Source: Marinospirillum perlucidum (GTDB lineage: Bacteria; Pseudomonadota; Gammaproteobacteria; Pseudomonadales; Halomonadaceae). Taken from it: 64,000 bases of DNA. The translations under genes and the position numbers were made by a program. The stretch spans positions 84,047-148,046 of the forward strand of contig NZ_QFWJ01000007.1 of the NCBI RefSeq assembly GCF_003336805.1, given 5' to 3'. Below the pieces are notes generated by a model. It searched no databases, was not told the DNA's origin, and was given only the letters and a program-made list of their open reading frames with translations. Within the stretch, counting starts at the first letter, position 1; each line of letters begins with the position of its first letter. Positions 28,630-38,434 of this stretch are shown piece by piece.

Positions 28630-29589
28630 ATGGATTGGCAACCGGGCACGGATCTGGCCAGGCTGGAGTTACGTGCCCGCTATCTTGCCGCAACCCGCGA
28701 CTTTTTCGCCAGCCGAGGGGTGATGGAAGTCACCACCCCCTTGGTCGGGCGAGCCGGAGCCACCGACCCCTGGCTGGATTCCCTGCAGTTGGAGGGTGTG
28801 GGCCCGGAAACCGGAATCCCCTTCTATCTACAGACCTCCCCTGAATTCTATATGAAACGCCTGCTAGCTGCGGGAAGTGGCCCTATTTATCAACTGGGCC
28901 CCTGTTTTCGAAAAGGTGAGGTCAGTTGGCGACATAATCCGGAATTCTGGATGCTGGAGTGGTACCGGCCAGGTTGGACTCTGGACGAACTCTGCCAGGA
29001 AACCTGCGCTCTGGTTGATCAACTCCTGGGCCCTGAGCCCTATCACACCCTCAGTTATAAACAAGCTTTTTTGGATGTTCTTGATCTGCATCCCTTTGCG
29101 GCCAGTTTGGACGAACTGCGTCAGGCCAGTCATGCCTGTTCCGGAATAGAGGCGCAAAGCCTGGATCGTGATGGTTGTCTGGATCTACTTATCAGTCATC
29201 AAGTGGAACCGGCACTCAAGGCCCGGGGGCGGGTCCTGGTTCGCGATTTTCCTGCCAGTCAGGCCGCCCTGGCTGAAGTTACCCAGGATGATGAAGGCTA
29301 TCCGATAGCCCGGCGTTTTGAACTCTACGTAGAGGGCATCGAGCTGGCCAATGCTTACCAGGAACTGACTGCCCACGAGGAACAAGCGCGGCGCTTTACC
29401 GCGGATAACGAACAGCGCAGGCAACTGGGCAAGCCCCAGGTGACCGAAGACCGGCAGCTGTTGGCTGCTTTGCAAGCCGGTTTGCCCCCCACCAGCGGTA
29501 TTGCACTTGGGTTTGACCGGCTGCTGATGCTGGCTGCCGGAGCCGCCAGCCTGGATGAAGTCCAGCCGTTTAGTTATCAGCGTTGTTGA
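28630..29589 (+). CDS. epmA: EpmA, EF-P--lysine ligase (GenX/PoxA)
   Basis: The 319-residue class II lysyl-tRNA-synthetase-like protein lacks the anticodon-binding domain. Motif 2 is in IYQLGPCFRKGEVSWRHNPEF and motif 3 in SGIALGFDRLLML. It ligates (R)-beta-lysine to K34 of EF-P. A TTG start at 28618 is possible, but the ATG at 28630 gives the usual N-terminus MDWQPG. It lies 13 bp after efp, in one operon. Its 3' end overlaps the convergent RND gene by 20 bp. Confidence 0.95.
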   Translation: MDWQPGTDLARLELRARYLAATRDFFASRGVMEVTTPLVGRAGATDPWLDSLQLEGVGPETGIPFYLQTSPEFYMKRLLAAGSGPIYQLGPCFRKGEVSWRHNPEFWMLEWYRPGWTLDELCQETCALVDQLLGPEPYHTLSYKQAFLDVLDLHPFAASLDELRQASHACSGIEAQSLDRDGCLDLLISHQVEPALKARGRVLVRDFPASQAALAEVTQDDEGYPIARRFELYVEGIELANAYQELTAHEEQARRFTADNEQRRQLGKPQVTEDRQLLAALQAGLPPTSGIALGFDRLLMLAAGAASLDEVQPFSYQRC

Positions 29590-32500
29590 TAGGCTTCCCG
29601 GCAGGGTGGGGCTCTTGTTTCAGTTGTTCTTCCAAAAGTCGGCTGACCCGCTCGGGAGAGCCGGTATTTCTGGCCAGCAGATTATAGGTCAGAGGAACAA
29701 CGATCAGCGTTAGTAACGTCGCCAGCGCCACCCCGGAAAAAATCACCAGACCGATAGCCTGGCGGCTTTCAGAGCCTGCTCCCGATGCCAGTAGTAGCGG
29801 TAGACTACCGATCAGGGTAGTGAGTGAGGTCATCAGGATAGGGCGCAAACGCCTGAGAGCGGCCTCTACCAGGGCTTCTGCAAAGCCCAGTCCCTGATCG
29901 CGTAACTGATTGGCAAACTCCACGATCAAAATCCCATTTTTGGCCACCAGCCCGATCAGCATAATCATGGCTAATTGGGTATAGAGATTCAGGGTCACTC
30001 CAGTGACGGCCAAACCCAGGATGGCACCGGCCAGTCCCAGGGGGACGGTCAGCAGAATCACCAGGGGGTGGATAAAACTTTCAAACTGGGCAGCCAGCAC
30101 CAGATAAACCACCAGCAGGGCGAGTAGAAAAATAATCTCGATGGCTGTGCCGCTTTCCCGATATTCACGGGATTCCCCCTTGTAATCAATCACGGCATAT
30201 TCCGGTAACAACTCGGCTGCTTTCTGATCCAGAAAGGCCAGGGCTTCGCCCAGGGAATAGTCTTCACTCAAAGAAGCCGACAGCGTAATCGCACGATGGC
30301 GATTATAGTGGGGCAGTCGTGCCGCCTCGCCTTGTTCACTAAAGGTCACCAGGTTGTCCAGGCGAATCAGCTGGTTGCGATCGGACATGATCTTTAATCT
30401 GCCCAGATCTTCGGGTGATTCCAGCTGCGAAGGCTGGCCGACCAGCCAGACATCATATTCCCGCCCTCTTTCTTCAAAGCGCGTCAGATTGATGCCGCCC
30501 AGCATCACCTCCATCATTTCGCCCAGCGCAGCGGCAGAAACGCCCAGGTTAGCCGCTCGCTCACGATCCAGTTGGGCGATCAGCTGGGGCTGGGTTTGGG
30601 AAAAATCGATTTCGGTGCCAACCAATCCCGGATTGGCATCGGCTTCGGCTTGAAGTTGTTCAGCCCAGCCGAGTACCTCCTGGTAATCACTGCCCCCCAC
30701 CACAAATTCCACCGGGGTTCCCGAACCGCCGCCCCCGAGGGCAGAGCGAACCCTTGGGAAGATGACGACATCGGGAATACCGGCCACTCGCTCGCGAATT
30801 TCCTGGAGGACGGTAAAGACCGAATCCGGGCGTTCCTCCCAGGGGTGGAGATTAAGGATCAGAAAACCCGAGTTATCCCCCTGGGTGGACCAGCCAGGGG
30901 AGCGCAGGGTGATGTTGTTCAGGTTGGGGCCTTCCAGCAGGGGTAGAAGAGCGGCCTCCACTTCAGTCATGGCGGTCTGCATGCGTTCGGCGCTGGCCCC
31001 TTCCTGACCTTTGACAAAGACAAAGACCGAGCCGGTATCCTCCTGGGGAGCAAAACTACGTGGTAGTTGGGTAAAGCCCCAGCCGGTTATTCCTAAAGCG
31101 ATCAGGAGTAGAACAGCCGCCAGATAACGGTGTTTGAGTCCCCAGAGCAATAGCTGCTGATAGCCTCCTTCAAGCCGACTCAGGCCGCGGTGAACCAGGC
31201 GTTTGTTTTCCTGGCGGGAGTGAGGCCTGAGCCATTGGGAGCAGAGCACCGGGGCCAGGGTCAGGGCAATCAGGCTGGAAAAAGCCACGGCAGCAGCCAG
31301 GGTCAGGGCATACTCACGGAAAAATTGCCCCAGCGTGCCTTCCAGAAAAACCAGGGGAATAAAGGTGGCCAAGAGCACCAGGGTGGTGGCGACCACGGCA
31401 AAGGCCACTTCCCTGATTCCCTTCCAGGCTGCCACCAGCGGAGTTTCCCCTGCATCCAGATGGCGATGGATGTTTTCCAGCACAACCAGGGCATCATCCA
31501 CTACCAGACCGATGGCCAAGACCAGAGCCATAAGTGTCATCAGGTTCAGGGTGAAGCCAAACAGGGCCAGACCAATAAAGGCCGAAATCAGGGCCACGGG
31601 TACCGTGATGGCGGGGATCAGCGTGGCCCTGGGACTGCCCAGAAAAAGGTAGATCACCAGAATGACCAGTAGCAGGGCCACTCCCAGCGTTAGATAGACT
31701 TCTTCCAGGGCACTTTTGATAAACAGGGAGGCATCATAGGAGGTATTGAGCTGCATGCCTTCGGGTAAAAAGGGGCGCAGTTTATCCAGCTCGGCCCTGA
31801 CTGCAGCCACCACCTCCAAGGGGTTAGCGGTCGAGAGGGGTTCGATGGCCAACCCCAGCACGTTACGACCGTTAGAGCGGAACAGCTGTTGGGTTTCCTC
31901 GGCACCCGTGTCGATCCGGGCCAGATCACCCAGGCGAATCGGGCCTTCTGCTTCCTGGCGGATCACCAGGCGGCGGAAGTCTTCCGGCGTATTATAGGCT
32001 CGCGGCAGGTGAATCTGCAGCGTGCGCTGCGGGCCTTCCAGCTCCCCGGCGCGGATTTGCAGGTTTTCCTGGCGCAGGGCCTGAGTCACCTGGCCGACGG
32101 TCACCTGCCGGGCATTGAGAGCCGCCGGGTCCAATTCAATACGCATGACATATTTTTGTTCGCCCAGTAAACGGACATTGCTGACCCCGGAAACCAGACT
32201 CAGGCGTTCCTGTAGCGTACGGCTGGCATAACCGGTTAACTCCAGGGTGGTCATGCGATCACTGCCCAGCAGAATATACAGCAAGGCATCACCGCCCGCC
32301 CCGCGTTTACGCACCTGAGGAGTGCCTGCCGCATCGGGTAACTCCCGGCTGACCCGTGACAGGGCTTCACGAACGTCATTGGCAGCCTGATCCAGATCGC
32401 GGTTGTCGGCAAAGGTGATTTCGATACGGGAAACACCCCGGGCCGAGTTGGAATCGATGTATTCGATGCCTTCGATTCCCGAGAGTTGGTCTTCCAGCGG

Positions 32501-32695
32501 ATTGGTCAGCTGCAGTTCGATCACCTCGGGCGAGGCCCCGTCCATGTAGGTCATGACGCTGATTTCAGGGCGATCCACCTCGGGGTACTGGCGCAGAGGT
32601 AATTGTTGCCAGGCCATAAAGCCGAAAATCAGCAGCAAAAAACTGATCACCAGGGCAAAGACCGGGCGTCTTAGGGCTGTTTCGGAAAGCTTCAC
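29570..32695 (-). CDS. RND multidrug efflux permease (HAE1, AcrB/MexF-like)
   Basis: The 1041-residue inner-membrane protein opens with LSETALRRPVFALVISFLLL (first membrane helix). Two sets of membrane helices flank large periplasmic loops. LVVDDALVVLENIHRHL contains the Asp pair of the proton relay in TM4, and LVAKNGILIVEFANQLRD lies near TM10. It is a proton-driven trimeric pump. The adaptor gene overlaps its start by 4 bp. No outer-membrane channel gene is adjacent, so a TolC-like protein from elsewhere is needed. The substrate is not predictable. Confidence 0.92.
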   Translation of the reverse strand: MKLSETALRRPVFALVISFLLLIFGFMAWQQLPLRQYPEVDRPEISVMTYMDGASPEVIELQLTNPLEDQLSGIEGIEYIDSNSARGVSRIEITFADNRDLDQAANDVREALSRVSRELPDAAGTPQVRKRGAGGDALLYILLGSDRMTTLELTGYASRTLQERLSLVSGVSNVRLLGEQKYVMRIELDPAALNARQVTVGQVTQALRQENLQIRAGELEGPQRTLQIHLPRAYNTPEDFRRLVIRQEAEGPIRLGDLARIDTGAEETQQLFRSNGRNVLGLAIEPLSTANPLEVVAAVRAELDKLRPFLPEGMQLNTSYDASLFIKSALEEVYLTLGVALLLVILVIYLFLGSPRATLIPAITVPVALISAFIGLALFGFTLNLMTLMALVLAIGLVVDDALVVLENIHRHLDAGETPLVAAWKGIREVAFAVVATTLVLLATFIPLVFLEGTLGQFFREYALTLAAAVAFSSLIALTLAPVLCSQWLRPHSRQENKRLVHRGLSRLEGGYQQLLLWGLKHRYLAAVLLLIALGITGWGFTQLPRSFAPQEDTGSVFVFVKGQEGASAERMQTAMTEVEAALLPLLEGPNLNNITLRSPGWSTQGDNSGFLILNLHPWEERPDSVFTVLQEIRERVAGIPDVVIFPRVRSALGGGGSGTPVEFVVGGSDYQEVLGWAEQLQAEADANPGLVGTEIDFSQTQPQLIAQLDRERAANLGVSAAALGEMMEVMLGGINLTRFEERGREYDVWLVGQPSQLESPEDLGRLKIMSDRNQLIRLDNLVTFSEQGEAARLPHYNRHRAITLSASLSEDYSLGEALAFLDQKAAELLPEYAVIDYKGESREYRESGTAIEIIFLLALLVVYLVLAAQFESFIHPLVILLTVPLGLAGAILGLAVTGVTLNLYTQLAMIMLIGLVAKNGILIVEFANQLRDQGLGFAEALVEAALRRLRPILMTSLTTLIGSLPLLLASGAGSESRQAIGLVIFSGVALATLLTLIVVPLTYNLLARNTGSPERVSRLLEEQLKQEPHPAGKPINNADN

Positions 32696-33729
32696 TGCGC
32701 GGCCTCTTCTGTCTCCTGCGGGACTAAGCGGACACCTTCACGCACCTTGACCACCCCCTGATCGACAATCCATTGACCGGCTTCCAGACCGGCTGTGATT
32801 TCCAATTGTTCCGAGCGGATCAGGCCCGTCTCCACCGTCTGGCGTCTGGCCAGACCTTCATCGTCACGCAGGTAAACGGCCTTTTCATCAGCACTGTAGG
32901 TCAGACTACGCGCGGGAATCATCAAGGCCTGGCGAGGCTGGGTGGCCAGGGTGAGATTAGCCAGCATCCCGGGTCTGAGGCGCTGCTCGGGGTTATTGAT
33001 GCGGGCACGAACGGCCAGTTGACGGGTTTGTGGATCCAGGCGGGTGGCCACGGATATCACCTGCCCTGCAAATTCCTCTTCCGGCCAGGCGGGAACCCGC
33101 GCGGTGATCGTTTGGCCGGGGGCAACCTGAGCCAGATGCTTTTCCGCCAGAGCAAAATCCACCTGCATGGAGCTGAGATCATCCAGGGTGGTGAGTTCCT
33201 GGCCGGCATCTATCAGCATGCCGGATGTCCAGTCAAACTGGCCTAGAAAACCGCTGAAAGGTGCCCGGATCTGATAATCTTCCAGTTGGGTTGCTGCTGC
33301 CTGAAAGCGAGCTTTGGCAATGGCCACGGCCGCTATCTGGCTATCCAGTTGATCCTGTGACAGCGACTGGCTGGCATGCAGGCGTTGGTAGCGTTGCAGC
33401 AATCGTTGATCTTCCTGCAGTTGCACCCGCGCCTCTTCATGGTTGGCACGGGCCAGACGATCATCCAGTTGGATCAGCAGGGCACCTGCTTCAATGAAGT
33501 CCCCGGATTGGTGGGTAATGCGAGTGATACGTCCACTGGCTTGACTACGCAGTTGCTGGGATTGTCCGGCTTCGAGTCCGGCAGTGGCATAGAGCTGTTC
33601 ACTGATCACCTGGCGGGTCACCTGGGTCAGGGTCACAGAGACTTCGCGGCCACTCGCCTGAAGTCCCTGGCTGGCGAGCAGCAGGATCAACAAGGCAAGG
33701 TATCCGGCGGAAACAGGTTTGCGGTTCAC
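32692..33729 (-). CDS. RND efflux periplasmic adaptor (MFP/HlyD family)
   Basis: The 345-residue precursor has an N-terminal signal (LALLILLLASQGLQASG). Lipoyl half-motifs flank a coiled-coil hairpin (residues about 95-160). A beta-barrel and membrane-proximal domain follow (RINNPEQRLRPGMLANL). It starts with GTG at 33729, supported by AAGGA eight bases upstream. It links the permease to an outer-membrane channel. The MITE-like repeat begins just upstream of its ribosome-binding site. Confidence 0.9.
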   Translation of the reverse strand: MNRKPVSAGYLALLILLLASQGLQASGREVSVTLTQVTRQVISEQLYATAGLEAGQSQQLRSQASGRITRITHQSGDFIEAGALLIQLDDRLARANHEEARVQLQEDQRLLQRYQRLHASQSLSQDQLDSQIAAVAIAKARFQAAATQLEDYQIRAPFSGFLGQFDWTSGMLIDAGQELTTLDDLSSMQVDFALAEKHLAQVAPGQTITARVPAWPEEEFAGQVISVATRLDPQTRQLAVRARINNPEQRLRPGMLANLTLATQPRQALMIPARSLTYSADEKAVYLRDDEGLARRQTVETGLIRSEQLEITAGLEAGQWIVDQGVVKVREGVRLVPQETEEAAQ

Positions 33730-33742
33730 TTTTTTTTCCTTA

Positions 33743-33883
33743 GGGAGCCTCTGATAAACGTAATGAGCGCAGTTTAGACAAGGCGAAATTGAACGAGAAA
33801 GCGGAGTTTACAAGTAGTAAATGAGCATTTCGAGGCCAATTTCAACGCAGGATAAACAAGCGCAATAGTTAATAGAGGTTTCC
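33743..33883. repeat. MITE-like element with terminal inverted repeats
   Basis: About 140 bp are bounded by GGGAGCCTCTGATAAAC and, inverted, GGAAACCTCTATTAAC. The interior is also an imperfect palindrome (GAAATTGAACGAGAAAGCG against CATTTCGAGGCCAATTTC). CCTTA occurs at both flanks (33738-33742 and 33882-33886), a possible 5-bp target duplication that includes the stop codon of the flavocytochrome gene. It codes for nothing. The left 23 bp recur at 63852-63874 with two differences. Confidence 0.7.
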
Positions 33884-35254
33884 TTAGCGTAGTGTAAATA
33901 TTTCCTGGTGATAGGCATCACCAGCCAACCCCTGGTGGATAAAATCTCTGCGCAGCTGTTTGCTGAACTCTGCCGGACCACAATACCAGATACTGGCTGC
34001 TTTCCATTCGGGTTGTGCCTGGCGGATTTTTTCCGGTGTTAGGCGATCTTCCTGTGATGTCCTCGTCAGGTGTAACTGAACACCGGCCGCTTCAGCCTTG
34101 GTAACTAATTCCCGCAGAGATTCTGGATCTTCGTCACGGGTGACATAAAAAAGATCCACTGCCTGTTGTCGGTTGGGCTGTTTTGCCAGTTGCTGCAGAC
34201 GTGCAAGAAAAGGAGTAATGCCGATACCTGCAGCGATCCAGATTTGCCGGGATGCCCGATCTTCAAAATCAAAACAGCCATAGGGGCCTTCCACGGTTAC
34301 CGGCATGCCTTCATGCAACCAGGCTGGCAGTTGACGCGTCCAGTCACCTCTTTCCTTGACCCTAAAGGTCAGCTCAGGTTCCCCGGGATTCCAGGCTGAA
34401 GCTAGAGTGTAGGGGTGGGCGCCTTCGTTGGTATTCGAGGTAACAAAAGCAAATTGTCCGGCTTGGTGGCCCGGCCACTGATCCTGAATCCGGATTGTGG
34501 CTTCCAGTACCGCCGTTTCCTGAAAAAGACGCAGCCCGATGATTTCACCTTTAAATTGACGTTTGCGCCCGACTCGACCGAAGAGCACCCAGAGAGCACT
34601 GAAGCTACCGACCAGGAGCAAGGCAGCCAGCACCCAGCCGATTGGTTGCAGCCAATAGTCGGTCTGGGTCAGTATCAGGCTGTGATAGACAAAAACCAGA
34701 TACAGCCCGGCTAGCAGTTTGTGGGTCTTGCGAAAAAGGCGATAGGGAAACAGCTGAATCAAGGCCAGCAGTAGCAGAACCGCCAAGGTATAGAAGGCGA
34801 CTTCGCCCAGTGATTCTGCCAGACCGCGCTGACTATTGAGCCATTCGACCAGAGGCGCCGGATCGGCTTCCCTGGGCGGGCGGCGCTCAGGTCGCTCCAG
34901 CCAGCCCCAACCGACCATCCATTTGCTGCCCAGGGCCCACCACCAGTGGGCCACAACCAGAATCAGACCACCAATACCCAGCCATTTATGCAGACGGTAC
35001 ATCTTGTCGAGTCCGCCCAGGGGTTTCTCCACCCAGGCTGGCCGGATCGCCAGAAACATGCCCAGGGACATCATGCCCATCCCCAGGATGCCGGAATACT
35101 GCACGAAAACGTGTCGGAAAGAAAAATAGGTCAAGGGCTGGGGAAGAAATGTATCAGCCAGGAGCCACAGACCGGTCAGGGTCACCAGAAAAGCAATAAA
35201 CGTCCATTGAATTTTCTTCACAGGTCTTCTCCTTGTGGGTTTTTGGACTAACAA
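33884..35254 (-). CDS. Ferric-reductase-like flavocytochrome (FRE/NOX-type)
   Basis: The protein has 456 residues. The first 220 form about six membrane helices with heme-type histidines (LHKWLGIGGLILVVAHWWW, KTHKLLAGLYLVFVYH). An FAD domain (HPYTLASAWNPGE, VEGPYGCFDFED) and an NAD(P)H domain (WIAAGIGITPFLARLQQL, IWYCGPAEF) follow. It moves electrons from cytoplasmic NAD(P)H across the membrane. Its role may be ferric reduction or respiration. The stop codon is at the edge of the MITE-like repeat. Confidence 0.88.
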   Translation of the reverse strand: MLVQKPTRRRPVKKIQWTFIAFLVTLTGLWLLADTFLPQPLTYFSFRHVFVQYSGILGMGMMSLGMFLAIRPAWVEKPLGGLDKMYRLHKWLGIGGLILVVAHWWWALGSKWMVGWGWLERPERRPPREADPAPLVEWLNSQRGLAESLGEVAFYTLAVLLLLALIQLFPYRLFRKTHKLLAGLYLVFVYHSLILTQTDYWLQPIGWVLAALLLVGSFSALWVLFGRVGRKRQFKGEIIGLRLFQETAVLEATIRIQDQWPGHQAGQFAFVTSNTNEGAHPYTLASAWNPGEPELTFRVKERGDWTRQLPAWLHEGMPVTVEGPYGCFDFEDRASRQIWIAAGIGITPFLARLQQLAKQPNRQQAVDLFYVTRDEDPESLRELVTKAEAAGVQLHLTRTSQEDRLTPEKIRQAQPEWKAASIWYCGPAEFSKQLRRDFIHQGLAGDAYHQEIFTLR

Positions 35255-35292
35255 GTCTTGTTAGCCTAATCCCGACCTGTATCAAAACAATG

Positions 35293-38208
35293 TCAGACCT
35301 GTAAGAAGAGTTTTGAGCTGGGCTGGGGGCGACCATGCAGATAGCCCTGAACACTGTCACAGCCATGCTGGATCAGGAAGTTCTGTTGCTTGAAGGTTTC
35401 CACACCTTCGGCCAGCACCTCGATTTCTAGACTTTTGCCCAGACCGATAATCGCCAGAATGATGGCTTCATCCTTGGGGTTTTTATCAATATCGCGCACA
35501 AAGCTGCGGTCGATTTTCAAGCGATCCAGCGGCATATATTTGAGGCGATCAAAGGAAGAGTAGCCGGTACCAAAATCATCCAAAGCCAGACGATAGCCAG
35601 CCAGGCGCAGGGATTTCAGCTGCTTGAATGCAAAATCCGGGTCCTGGTGCAAAAGGGTCTCGGTGATTTCCAGTTCCAGGTATTTGCGGCTCAGATCATA
35701 GGCATCAACAATGGTATTGAGCTGATCGATAAAGTCCGATTGTAAAAGTTGCTGCGGCGAAATATTAATCGCCACACAGGGCACCTGGATTCCGTCTTCC
35801 AGCCAGAGCGCGATCTGCTGGCAAGCCATGTCAATTACCTGCCAGCCCAGGGGAACAATCAATTGGGTCTCTTCGGCCAGGGCAATGAATTGATCCGGTG
35901 GAATCAGGCCCTGGGTGGGGTGTTGCCAGCGAACCAGGGCTTCAAAACCGCAAAGGCTCAGGTCATCAAGACGATGCTGGGGCTGGTAAAAGAGGGTCAG
36001 TTGTCGAGTGTTCAGCGCCTGACGCAAATCCTGCTCCAGCTCAAAGTACTGCTGGGCCAGTTCGGTCTGGCTGGATTGATAGACCTGGTAGCGGTTTTTA
36101 CCGGTCGCCTTGGCCTGGTGCAGAGCGGTATCCGCATTGCGAATCAGGGTGTTGGCATCGCGTGAATTGACCGAACTGAACGCAATACCGACGCTGGCAG
36201 TAATCTGCAATTGCATGCCCGCAGCCTGAATCGGTTCTGCCGTGATTTTAAGCAGACGCTCGGCCAGAGCCAAGCTGGAGGTTTTATTCTCCTGCTCGGT
36301 CAAGTGGTGCAGCAGAATAAATTCATCGCCGCCCATGCGGTAGAGTTCGGCAGAACTGGCAAACTCCTGCATCCAGCGCGCAGCCAGCTCGATTAACAGG
36401 CTGTCGCCGGTTAAATGGCCGAGACTGTCATTGATCATCTTGAAGCGATCCAGACCGATAAACATCAAAGCCAGACGTGATTGGTCCTGGTGAAAGGAAA
36501 GATCCAATTCCTGCTCCAGACGTAGTCGATTGGGCAGGCCGGTCAGGGGATCATGTTCCGCCTGAAAGGCCAGATTGCGGGTCTGTTCGCGAACCCGGTA
36601 GGCCAGGCTGGTTTCGCGGTTATGCATCCCCAGAATGACAGTGGAAATCAGGGCACTTACCAGAACCAGCAGACTTTGGAATTGCAGTAGATTGACGCCC
36701 GGATTAAGGGCCTTGTAGGTTTGGCCGCCGGTGACCTCCAAATACCATTCCTGTTGGGCAAAAGTAAAGCTGAATCCGGATTGATAGAGCGGGGTCAGGC
36801 GCTGCTGACTGGATTGATAAAAAGCCTCTTCACTACCGGACTCCCAGATTTTGACCTGGACACCGTGCAAATCACTCAGGCGTAAAGCACTTTCAAGCAT
36901 TTGATTAACCGTAAAGACCCCGACCATAAAACCGGCCAACTGCTTCTGACTGGTTAATACACTGGAGGAGGTCGATTCGGCATTGAGAAAGACGGGCTGC
37001 AAAATCAGTAATCCCGGTTCATCGGGTGCCTGGGTTAGATTCAGTATCTCGGTGGCCAGGGCGCGACCGGTTTCTCTGGCTTGAAGTACCCAGCGGCGTC
37101 GGTCTTCCAGGGAGAGAAGGTTGAACCCCAGTGCCGCCTGATTGCTTTCCAGGGGCTCGACAAATTGCACGGGAATCAAAGGATCTTCGGGTTGCAGGGA
37201 TTCGCCATAGACGGCGTAGCTTGGATAATCCAACAATTCACGCGTCAGGGTTTCGAAATGCTCGCGGTTTTCCTGGTCGATGACCGGATCCCAAGAGTAG
37301 GCCCGGACAGAGGCATTACGGGCAAAAATCTCCTGGGTCACCTGGTGGAAATTGCCTGGTGATAAACCGCGGTTCTGGATGAACAGACTTTCCAGACTAC
37401 GCAGATCGGCAAGATTTTGCTGGTAGATTCTATTCAGGTTGGCATGAAAGATATCCAGATCACGGGAAAAGTTGCTCTGTAATTGCTTGTCGACCTGAAG
37501 CAGATAAATGTGATTAGCCGTCAGAATGGAAAAAAGAGCGCCAGCAAAAAGAAGAATGACCCGGCGATAGAGGCGGGTCGTGGTTTTTTCGTGGCGTGGA
37601 GTAAGGATGGCCAGAATCATGGGCGTGACCAGAAGAACACCGAAACTATCCCCGAGCCACCAGGTTAGCCAGTCCGTTAGCAGACCGGCGCTGCCTTCCT
37701 GGGGTGAGAGCCAGTAGACTGCTGGAGCTCCCAGGCAGGCATTGATTAAGGAAACACCAAAGCCGACGACGACGATAAATTTGAGAACCTGGTTTTCGCC
37801 TTTCAAAGCCAGGGGGTTGCCAACCTTATTGATCACCAGCCAGGTGCCAACTCCAGCCTGAAGGGTGACCCCCACAGCAACAATAAATGCGGTCAGAAAA
37901 AGTTCGGGGGTCAGGGCATCCAGTTGCCAGCCGGTCGGATGCAGAAGATTGAAAAGCAGACTTCCCAAGCCTGCACCGGGGAGATAGCGGTAGCCCAGCT
38001 GGATACCCGCAGCCAAAGCAATACCCGCTGGTATCCAGAACGGAAGTATTTGCGAGTGGATACCTGAGCCGCTGACACTGATGCCGGCCAGTAAATAGGT
38101 CAGTGCCAGAAGCAGAATGCCAGTGGAAAGCTGCAGCGTCCGTTTAGCCAAGCTGTTTCTTCCTTTTACCTTCAAAGATACTGGTCTGTAAAAAAATATT
38201 TCTGTCAC
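35293..38208 (-). CDS. MASE1-CHASE-GGDEF-EAL cyclic-di-GMP protein
   Basis: The protein has 971 residues. The order is MASE1 membrane domain (1-210), a further helix, a periplasmic CHASE-like domain (about 230-430), a helix near 510, GGDEF (about 545-705, intact YRMGGDEFILL) and EAL (about 720-965). EAL residues look complete: FEALVRW, AINISPQQL, LEITETLL, LALDDFGTGYSSF, VLAEGVE. It could make or degrade c-di-GMP in response to an external ligand; both active sites appear intact. It is divergent from deaD. Confidence 0.92.
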   Translation of the reverse strand: MTEIFFYRPVSLKVKGRNSLAKRTLQLSTGILLLALTYLLAGISVSGSGIHSQILPFWIPAGIALAAGIQLGYRYLPGAGLGSLLFNLLHPTGWQLDALTPELFLTAFIVAVGVTLQAGVGTWLVINKVGNPLALKGENQVLKFIVVVGFGVSLINACLGAPAVYWLSPQEGSAGLLTDWLTWWLGDSFGVLLVTPMILAILTPRHEKTTTRLYRRVILLFAGALFSILTANHIYLLQVDKQLQSNFSRDLDIFHANLNRIYQQNLADLRSLESLFIQNRGLSPGNFHQVTQEIFARNASVRAYSWDPVIDQENREHFETLTRELLDYPSYAVYGESLQPEDPLIPVQFVEPLESNQAALGFNLLSLEDRRRWVLQARETGRALATEILNLTQAPDEPGLLILQPVFLNAESTSSSVLTSQKQLAGFMVGVFTVNQMLESALRLSDLHGVQVKIWESGSEEAFYQSSQQRLTPLYQSGFSFTFAQQEWYLEVTGGQTYKALNPGVNLLQFQSLLVLVSALISTVILGMHNRETSLAYRVREQTRNLAFQAEHDPLTGLPNRLRLEQELDLSFHQDQSRLALMFIGLDRFKMINDSLGHLTGDSLLIELAARWMQEFASSAELYRMGGDEFILLHHLTEQENKTSSLALAERLLKITAEPIQAAGMQLQITASVGIAFSSVNSRDANTLIRNADTALHQAKATGKNRYQVYQSSQTELAQQYFELEQDLRQALNTRQLTLFYQPQHRLDDLSLCGFEALVRWQHPTQGLIPPDQFIALAEETQLIVPLGWQVIDMACQQIALWLEDGIQVPCVAINISPQQLLQSDFIDQLNTIVDAYDLSRKYLELEITETLLHQDPDFAFKQLKSLRLAGYRLALDDFGTGYSSFDRLKYMPLDRLKIDRSFVRDIDKNPKDEAIILAIIGLGKSLEIEVLAEGVETFKQQNFLIQHGCDSVQGYLHGRPQPSSKLFLQV

Positions 38209-38434
38209 GAGACTAACGGTTTCCGCAGGCGAATTCCAGTGGCTCCTGTTTGGCCGAGTAAAGATAATTTATAAATCTGCTAGCCGGGAATCTGGGGGCA
38301 TGCTAAAATAACTGTTCAACTTCCAACATACCCCTTGCCGGTGTGTTCCCTGCATCAGGCTGACGTTGCCCTTTCTTGATTGTGTATCGGGCCCGCGCCC
38401 GCCTCTGCGTTTATCTGTAACTTAGGTATAATTG

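Noticed and set aside
33743..33883. Integron attC site or REP element
   Set aside because: There is no integrase or cassette array, and the length, terminal repeats and possible target duplication fit a MITE better.
38427..38432. TATAAT directly before the deaD start as a promoter
   Set aside because: It would give a leaderless mRNA and has no -35 at the right distance.
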